DNA from: CAZOIA01 sp964579675
GTDB lineage: Bacteria > Planctomycetota > Phycisphaerae > UBA1845 > PWPN01
NCBI GenBank assembly: GCA_964579675.1
Contig: CAZOIA010000186.1
Span: forward strand, 1-10,707
Reading direction: 5' to 3'
DNA: 10,707 nt
Positions within the stretch are counted from its first letter, which is position 1. Each line of letters starts with the position of its first letter. The position numbers and the translations under genes are program-made. Shown here piece by piece: positions 6,716-10,707 of this stretch. Under the pieces are notes generated by a model that did not search any database, was not told the origin of the DNA, and saw only the letters and a program-made list of their open reading frames with translations.

Positions 6716-6907
6716 GTGGGGGAACCCAAAATACTGAAGGTCAGTTTCGCTCGTAGTGTCGTCCTGCTCGCCTTGGTGGGCATGGCTCTGTCGGTCGCCG
6801 GTTGTCACTCAGGGAGCACGGACGTTCCTGTAAATCGGGCCGGTGGCAGCGCAGAGACGCACGAAAGGCATGCCACGGGGATCGAGAGCCATGTTGCAGA
6901 CTATTGA
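6716..6907 (+). CDS. Small lipoprotein (63 aa) with HERHxTGxESHxA tail
   Basis: Not a family I recognise. From GTG 6716 (AGAGG 6 bases upstream) the product is 63 residues: charged lead GEPKILKVSFAR, hydrophobic core SVVLLALVGMAL, lipobox SVAGC (Cys30), then a mature peptide of only 34 residues. The final HERHATGIESHVADY repeats the ending of the redoxin lipoprotein at 4087, with His49, His52 and His59 in the same H-x2-H-x6-H spacing. An ATG at 6680 is in frame but has no ribosome binding site and lies about 8 bases from the predicted transcript start. The sigma-54 promoter and activator site upstream place it in the same regulon as the redoxin. It is a candidate metal-binding, redox-partner or tail-recognition peptide; function is unknown. 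Confidence 0.75.
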   Translation: MGEPKILKVSFARSVVLLALVGMALSVAGCHSGSTDVPVNRAGGSAETHERHATGIESHVADY

Positions 6908-7070
6908 TCTTGTCCTGCGACCCCGGCGGGGACGGGCAGCCCGATGAACGAGCGTGCGTGATTTGCAGGTGCAGTGTCGGGAACCCTATTGAATGTGCAT
7001 GCGAAAGTCAGGATACGAAGCTTGATTTGTCGCCCAGGCGCAGTGCGAGTTGCAGTGCAGGTTTGATCGT
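6908..7070 (+). other. Intergenic, small lipoprotein to thioredoxin
   Basis: 163 bases with no supported gene. It contains a compact hairpin CCCC-GGC-GGGG at 6921-6931 that lacks a T-run and so is at best an attenuator, not a clear terminator. I see no strong sigma-70 or sigma-54 promoter for the thioredoxin gene, so read-through from the promoter at 6646 is possible. Confidence 0.4.
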
Positions 7071-7445
7071 ATGACCAAGAGCAAGTTGGCCAGCAAGCGG
7101 CGCGCTGACCGAGGAGCGGTTATCGTCACTGACGGCAATTTCGCTAACGACGTCCTTAACGCCGATCGCCCGGTATTGCTCGATCTATGGGCGCCCTGGT
7201 GTGACCCCTGCAAGACGCTGGAACCAATCGTGAACAGCGCCGTGGAGAGGTTTTCTGGCAGGATCCTGTTGGCGAGCGCGAATGTGGACGATTCTCCCAG
7301 CTTGCGAAAGCGTCTCGGACTCGTGGTGCTTCCGACACTCATTCTCTTTGCCCACGGGCGAGAGGTGGCGCGCATGACAGGTCTGTGCGACAACCAAGAG
7401 TTGGACGAATTCCTCAGACGAGCGCTTGAGGAATGTGGATCATGA
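7071..7445 (+). CDS. Thioredoxin-like protein with WCDPC active site
   Basis: Cytoplasmic thiol-disulfide oxidoreductase of the thioredoxin family, 124 residues, no signal peptide. Fold elements are all present: VIVTDGNFANDVLNADRPVLLDLWAPWCDPCKTLEPIVN (active site Cys44 and Cys47), ILLASANVDDSPSLRKRLG, the cis-proline turn VVLPTLILFAHG (Pro88) and a C-terminal helix. The dipeptide between the cysteines is Asp-Pro instead of the usual Gly-Pro, which would alter the redox potential. The lead of about 15 basic residues (TKSKLASKRRADRG) is longer than in classical thioredoxins. ATG 7071 is taken as start; upstream TTG 7050 is also in frame. It follows the sigma-54-driven small lipoprotein gene on the same strand after 163 bases and may belong to the same redox regulon. 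Confidence 0.92.
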   Translation: MTKSKLASKRRADRGAVIVTDGNFANDVLNADRPVLLDLWAPWCDPCKTLEPIVNSAVERFSGRILLASANVDDSPSLRKRLGLVVLPTLILFAHGREVARMTGLCDNQELDEFLRRALEECGS

Positions 7446-7546
7446 GTGTCACGCAATCCACTCGCAGCCTCGAGCAGAGCAACCGCCGGTGCCCACAGGC
7501 GCTGGTGCGCTTTCGGCCGATCGACGAACTTTCTTCAGACATTTAG
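7442..7546 (+). CDS. Short ORF (34 aa) overlapping the thioredoxin stop, possibly a truncated gene
   Basis: Starts in an ATGA overlap with the thioredoxin stop and runs MSVTQSTRSLEQSNRRCPQ... to RFRPIDELSSDI then TAG. Codon third positions are mostly G or C until the last few codons, which fits a coding origin with a broken end. The RFRPIDEL ending resembles the first strand of ParB-like domains (a typical form is xxRPIDELRPYxxNPR), the kind of domain found in the interrupted methyltransferase at 10100, so it might be a displaced 5' remnant of such a gene. It could equally be chance. No function is claimed. Confidence 0.3.
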   Translation: MSVTQSTRSLEQSNRRCPQALVRFRPIDELSSDI

Positions 7547-9321
7547 TCCGCCGCACCCAGACAGGACCGAGCCCTGGGGGTTAGCTTCACTCCTGCGAGC
7601 CCAACCCCCTCATAACCCAGCAGCCGCTGCCGGGCAGAGACACGGAGACCTTGCGGCCAGGTCGGCGCCGTGTGCCGCGCGGCTGGGGCCGGAGCGCCGG
7701 TGCCACGGTTGCCCGCGGTGGTTTCCCCGACCCCTGTTCCCAAACCCGGCGTGCACCTTTCGTTGTGCACCGGGCTTTCCAGTTCGTTAAATGCGTAGTC
7801 GGGATATCGCAGCCCCGCGAGGCTGTGACGGCCCACCCTGATGTCAGCCACGATGAACACCGGGCGTTGATCGACCCAGCGGTATCGCGGTCGGCCATCG
7901 ATGCGCCGCCAGTAGCGACGGCGAATCTGCAGGCGGGGTGTCCTGGGATACTTCTTACGCAGCCAGCGCCGCAGCCGATCCCACACGTAGTGATCCACGC
8001 GCGAGAACACGGCCTTGGCGTTGTAGCAGTGGCGGTAGTAGTACCCCCAACCGCGTAGGACTGGGTTGAGGGCGTCGATCACGTCCTGAAAGGACATGTG
8101 CAAATGCCCTCGACAGGTCATCTGCTTGATGCGGTAACGGAGGTCGTTTACCGCTTCTTTGGGAATCTCGATACGGGGCCAGTAGCCCCATCGTTCATCC
8201 CATCGAAGCCGGATGCGGTGACTGAGGAACTCGAAGCCCTCGGTCAACGCCGTGACGCGCGTTTTCTCCGCGGAGAGCGTCAACTTGAAACGCGCCTGGA
8301 GATTGCGCGCCAGCGCCTCCTTCTCGTCGTGGGCCTGTTCTTCGCTGCCCGTGACAAGCACCACAAAGTCATCCGCGTACCGCACCGGCAGAAACACCGG
8401 TCGGCCCGCCTTACGTTCGCAATGGCGGAAAACGCGGATGGCATCTCCGGGGCGGGCGTACGCATCGCCGTCGCGCCTGCGACGCGGGGCGATGTACTTC
8501 TCGTAGCGCTGCTCAATAGCCGACAACGCTATGTTGGCCAGCAGCGGCGAGAGGATGCCACCCTGCGGCGTGCCGGTCTGAGTGCGCAGAAACGCGCCTT
8601 CGCTCAGCACGCCGGCCTTCAGGAATGCCCGGATCAATTGGCACACCTTCACGTCCCCTACACGGCTGCGCAGCCGTTGCATGACGATATTGTCAAAGCA
8701 TCCCTTGATATCCCCTTCGATCACCCATTGATAGGGTGCTTCGAGCCGACGCGGCTCGCCCGCCTTCTTCGGCGGTCGGATTGCGTTGCGGATGTGCTCC
8801 ACAGCGTCCCGACACGACCGCTTTGGGCGGAAGCCGTACGAGACCGGGTAGAACTCGGCCTCGAAGATCGGCTCCAGCAGATGCAGGATCGCGGCTTGGA
8901 CGACGCGATCCGCGACGGTCGGCACACCCAGGGGCCGGAACTGGCCCGGCTTGCCACGCTTGGGAATCAGCACCCGACGAACTGGTAACGGGCTATATTC
9001 TCCACTGCGAAGGTTTTCCCGTAGCTCGTTCAGGAACCGATCAGCTCCCATGCGCTGCTGGATGCGTTTGACCGTCAGACCATCCACCCCGGCCGAACGT
9101 GCCGCGCGATTGCTCGCGACACGACGCCAGGCCAGCCGGAGATTGCGTGGATCGGTCAACCAGTTCCACATATCTCTCCAGGCTTGCTCGGGGTGGCTTC
9201 GACTCCACACGTAGAGCTTGCGCTGAATGTCGAGAAGCCAAGCCTCGTCAGCTTGATAGTCGATGTCCACCGCCTGTTTCTCCTTCACACAAGCTCCGAC
9301 GAACCTGCGCCCCTTCGCCAT
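7543..9321 (-). CDS. ltrA: Group II intron reverse transcriptase/maturase
   Basis: Intron-encoded protein that assists splicing and copies the intron into DNA targets. All RT blocks are present: RRVLIPKRGKPGQFRPLGVPTVADRVVQ (about 115-142), EPIFEAEFYPVSYGFRPKRS (150-169), the first catalytic Asp in EGDIKGCFD (202-210), GTPQGGILSPLLANI (250-264), RYADDF with the YADD pair (315-318), and the maturase X domain GWGYYYRHCYNAKAVFSRVDHYVWDRLRRWLRKKYPR (about 424-460). There is no HNH endonuclease domain, so it would depend on pre-opened targets. ATG 9321 has no clear ribosome binding site; GTG 9270 follows AAGGAG at 9 bases and is a good alternative. Unusually, no stop occurs before domain V: the frame reads through it (residues about 515-528) and for 64 more codons to 7543. 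The natural C-terminus is probably near residue 512. Confidence 0.93.
   Translation of the reverse strand: MAKGRRFVGACVKEKQAVDIDYQADEAWLLDIQRKLYVWSRSHPEQAWRDMWNWLTDPRNLRLAWRRVASNRAARSAGVDGLTVKRIQQRMGADRFLNELRENLRSGEYSPLPVRRVLIPKRGKPGQFRPLGVPTVADRVVQAAILHLLEPIFEAEFYPVSYGFRPKRSCRDAVEHIRNAIRPPKKAGEPRRLEAPYQWVIEGDIKGCFDNIVMQRLRSRVGDVKVCQLIRAFLKAGVLSEGAFLRTQTGTPQGGILSPLLANIALSAIEQRYEKYIAPRRRRDGDAYARPGDAIRVFRHCERKAGRPVFLPVRYADDFVVLVTGSEEQAHDEKEALARNLQARFKLTLSAEKTRVTALTEGFEFLSHRIRLRWDERWGYWPRIEIPKEAVNDLRYRIKQMTCRGHLHMSFQDVIDALNPVLRGWGYYYRHCYNAKAVFSRVDHYVWDRLRRWLRKKYPRTPRLQIRRRYWRRIDGRPRYRWVDQRPVFIVADIRVGRHSLAGLRYPDYAFNELESPVHNERCTPGLGTGVGETTAGNRGTGAPAPAARHTAPTWPQGLRVSARQRLLGYEGVGLAGVKLTPRARSCLGAAD
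7576..7609. repeat. Inverted repeat GGGGGTT / AACCCCC
   Basis: A 7-base perfect inverted repeat (7576-7582 and 7603-7609) with a 20-base loop, in the stretch between the short ORF and the minus-strand intron where I find no convincing gene. No T-run follows on either strand. Its role is unknown. Confidence 0.4.
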
Positions 9322-9400
9322 GTGGCCGGCTCTCCCGGCCCCGGACTACTACGGGCGCTCCGCCCCCGCGTGTCGCCATCACCCGACTCCAAAGGGCTTG
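7680..9400 (-). mobile_element. Group II intron, 5'-truncated, with intact maturase (approximate limits)
   Basis: Minus-strand retroelement recognised by its reverse transcriptase/maturase gene and by domain V just after the RT region. Upstream of the RT start only about 70-90 bases look like intron (a segment with GTAGTAGTCCGGGG and GGGAGAGCCGGCCACATGGCG, typical of sequence just before a maturase ORF). The several hundred bases of ribozyme domains I-III expected further 5' are missing; instead the sequence runs into the second, oppositely oriented intron near 9400. The 3' end is not resolved: after domain V a stem GGGGTCGGGG / CTCCGGCCCC (about 7685-7732) may be domain VI. The element as seen could not self-splice. 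Confidence 0.7.
7740..7780 (-). ncRNA. Group II intron domain V (minus-strand intron)
   Basis: Catalytic hairpin. On the minus strand AAAGCCCGG begins the lower stem and pairs with CCGGGTTT at the end, with the AGC triad at its base; the upper stem TGCAC / GGTGCA (A-T and C-G pairs) carries a GAAA-containing loop, and the CG bulge follows GCA. Placement straight after the maturase X region is as expected. It lies inside the open reading frame of the maturase. Confidence 0.75.
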
Positions 9401-9409
9401 CCGGTCTGC

Positions 9410-10012
9410 TATCGGCCTCGACCGGTTCGGCGCGTGATGATCCCGAAAGCAAACGGGAAATTGCGACCATTGGGCATACCGTGCCTCCGGGACAAGATTG
9501 TCCAGGAGGCCATGCGAATGGCCCTGGAACCGATCTTCGAGGTGGAGTTCCACGAACACTCCTACGGGCTTCGGCCCCATCGGAGCGCGCATCATGCCAT
9601 ACTTCGCTGCCAGAATCTCATGCAGAAGAAACTTGCATGGGTGATCGAGGGCGACGTGAAGGCGTGCTTCGATGAAATCTCGCACAAGTCTATTCTCAAG
9701 AGCCTGCGCGAGAAAATCATGGACAACCGATTCCTCGATCTGGCTCGCCGATGTCTCAAGGCAGGCGTCATGGTTGATGGGGTTGTCCAGCCTACTGACA
9801 GAGGGGTTCCGCAGGGCGACTTGCGTCGAGCCGCATTGCATCGCGACAAGTTCCGATGTCGCTGCTGTGCAGCGGAAGTGACGGCCGAAAAGGCGCAGGT
9901 TGACCACATTGAGCCTGTTGAATGCTTTGCCAATTTCTCGCTGGCGCACACGTTGGAAAACCTCCAAACGCTGTGTACTGAGTGTCATGCTCGAAAAACC
10001 AGACGAGAATAG
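9410..10012 (+). pseudogene. Group II intron maturase remnant: RT N-terminal half joined to HNH domain
   Basis: The frame begins within the RT domain: YRPRPVRRVMIPKANGKLRPLGIPCLRDKIVQEA, then LEPIFEVEFHEHSYGLRPHRS, the catalytic Asp of EGDVKACFDEIS and VPQGD. At PQGD (about 9818), where PQGGxxSPLLAN should follow, it jumps in frame to an HNH nuclease ending: RDKFRCRCC, VDHIEP, and NLQTLCTECHARKT. The stretch that should carry YADD and the whole maturase X domain, roughly 200 residues or more, is missing. The product cannot be an active reverse transcriptase. It belongs to a different maturase branch from the minus-strand copy, which lacks HNH. Whether the short RT-HNH chimera is translated is unknown; there is no evident start near 9410. 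Confidence 0.8.
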
Positions 10013-10030
10013 CAATCAAGAAACGACTGG

Positions 10031-10065
10031 AAAGCCGGATGCTTGGAAACTTGCACGTCCGGTTT
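10031..10065 (+). ncRNA. Group II intron domain V (plus-strand intron)
   Basis: AAGCCGGA and TCCGGTTT form the lower stem with the AGC triad; GC...GC closes the upper stem around a GAAA tetraloop, and CG after GCA is the bulge. Two T-T oppositions in the upper stem (TT against TT) suggest decay relative to an active copy. Confidence 0.75.
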
Positions 10066-10073
10066 GGGGTTGG

Positions 10074-10099
10074 GGTCGGGGTGTAACTCCCCGGCCTAC
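10074..10099 (+). ncRNA. Group II intron domain VI-like hairpin and 3' end
   Basis: GGTCGGGG (10074-10081) pairs with CCCCGGCC (10089-10096) with a 7-base loop, followed by TAC. The intron is predicted to end at C10099, giving the usual AY terminus. The clear methyltransferase frame from 10101 onward supports this boundary. Confidence 0.6.
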
Positions 10100-10707
10100 A
10101 CCACTCGTGGTGGATACCGAGGGCGTCATCGTCTGCGGCCATACGCGCTGGAAGGCGGCTCAGAAGCTCGGTCTGACCGAGGTACCCGTCCACGTGGCCA
10201 AGGACCAGACGCCCGAGCAGATTCGGGCGTACAGGCTCGCGGACAACAAAACTGCCGAGCTGGCCGAGTGGAACATGGAGTTGCTGCCGATCGAACTGGC
10301 TGAGCTCCAGGGTGCCGGCATCGACTGGTCACTGCTCGGCTTCGACCAGGATGAGCTGGCCAAGCTGCTCGATCCGGGCGTCAAGCAGGGTCTGACCGAC
10401 CCGGATGAAGTGCCTGAGCCACCGGACGAGGCGATCACCCGGCGCGGCGACCTGTGGATCCTCGGCGAGCACCGGCTGCTGTGCGGTGATGCGGGCAATC
10501 CGGACGACGTGAGCCGGCTGCTGGACGGGGCACCGATCCAGCTGGTGAATACCGATCCGCCGTATAACGTGAAATGCGAGCCCCGCTCGAACAACGCCAT
10601 CGCAGCCGGACTATCCTCGTTCTCGAACACCCACCATCAGAACTTCGATGTCAACCGCCATCCGGAGAAGGCCCAAGCCACGCACCGCAAGATGCGAGCC
10701 AAGGATC
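10100..10707 (+). CDS. ParB-like/DNA methyltransferase (N6-adenine or N4-cytosine), 3' exon, open at window end
   Basis: The reading frame in phase with 10101 has no start codon of its own; it emerges straight from the end of the intron as (x)PLVVDTEGVIVCGHTRWKAAQKLGLTEVPVHVAKDQTPEQIRAYRLADNKTAELAEW, the second half of a ParB-like nuclease/DNA-binding domain with GHTR. After a linker (SLLGFDQDELAKLL, PPDEAITRRGDLWILGEHRLLCGDA) comes the methyltransferase, with the catalytic motif IV NTDPPYNV at about residues 150-157 of the fragment. This architecture is common in prophages and other mobile elements. The first part of the ParB-like domain (up to about Gln-Pro) should lie on the other side of the intron but is not adjacent, so the gene is interrupted and probably non-functional. 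The window ends before the gene does. Confidence 0.88.

Larger units (their letters stand above)
9405..10099 (+). mobile_element. Group II intron remnant, 5'-truncated and internally deleted (approximate left limit)
   Basis: Plus-strand intron whose left part is gone: RT similarity begins abruptly near 9410 at YRPRPVRRVMIPK, head-to-head with the other intron. The encoded RT is internally deleted, but the 3' ribozyme part survives: domain V (10031-10065), a domain VI-like hairpin (10074-10096) and an AY end (CCTAC, 10095-10099). The next base resumes the coding frame of a methyltransferase, which fixes the right boundary well. Confidence 0.75.

Noticed and set aside
6921..6931. CCCC-GGC-GGGG hairpin as a terminator after the mini-lipoprotein
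   Set aside because: Only four pairs and no T-run; cannot be called an intrinsic terminator.
8098..8988. Long plus-strand open frame of 296 codons
   Set aside because: It lies opposite the intact minus-strand reverse transcriptase, which carries all RT motifs; the plus frame shows no recognisable domain.
9248..10015. Minus-strand open frame of 255 codons
   Set aside because: It is antisense to the RT-HNH remnant, whose motifs are on the plus strand.
1..10707. CRISPR arrays, tRNA or rRNA genes
   Set aside because: No regularly spaced repeats and no cloverleaf or rRNA-like sequence was seen on either strand.

Overview
The window looks like a GC-rich chromosomal segment from a Gram-negative bacterium. 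It encodes a tripartite RND efflux system, several lipobox proteins and a sigma-54 enhancer-binding regulator. Planctomycetota or a deltaproteobacterium-like lineage would fit, but nothing here fixes the phylum. The right-hand third is an accessory region with two damaged group II introns and the 3' part of a DNA methyltransferase gene.

Layout. (1) 1-3837, minus strand: a DUF302 lipoprotein gene, then an operon of TolC-like outer-membrane factor, membrane-fusion lipoprotein and RND transporter (cut by the window edge). The last two junctions are ATGA overlaps. (2) 4087-4788, minus: a thioredoxin-fold lipoprotein with a CXXC site. (3) 5009-6379, plus: a PAS / AAA+ / Fis-type sigma-54 activator with a cysteine cluster in its sensor domain. 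(4) 6716-6907, plus: a 63-residue lipoprotein missed by plain ORF calling because it starts at GTG. (5) 7071-7445, plus: a cytoplasmic thioredoxin with a WCDPC site. (6) 7442-7546: a 34-codon ORF overlapping the thioredoxin stop. (7) about 7680-9400, minus: a group II intron lacking its 5' ribozyme half but with an intact reverse transcriptase/maturase and domain V. (8) about 9405-10099, plus: a second group II intron remnant, head-to-head with the first, whose RT is internally deleted and joined in frame to an HNH domain, followed by domains V and VI. (9) 10100-10707, plus: the 3' exon of a ParB-like/N6-adenine (or N4-cytosine) methyltransferase split by that intron.

The most interesting part is the 4.8-6.9 kb region. 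The regulator gene is flanked by two near-identical palindromes (17 of 18 bases, GT[A/C]AACACTTCTGTTGAG). Each lies about 120 bp upstream of a sigma-54 -24/-12 promoter and in the same orientation relative to it. One promoter drives the redoxin lipoprotein leftward, the other drives the mini-lipoprotein (and perhaps thioredoxin) rightward. The two target proteins, otherwise unrelated, end in the same C-terminal tail, HERHxTGxESHxA(D/E). Together this suggests a self-contained, sigma-54-dependent, probably redox- or metal-responsive envelope system with a shared tail motif that I do not recognise from any described family.
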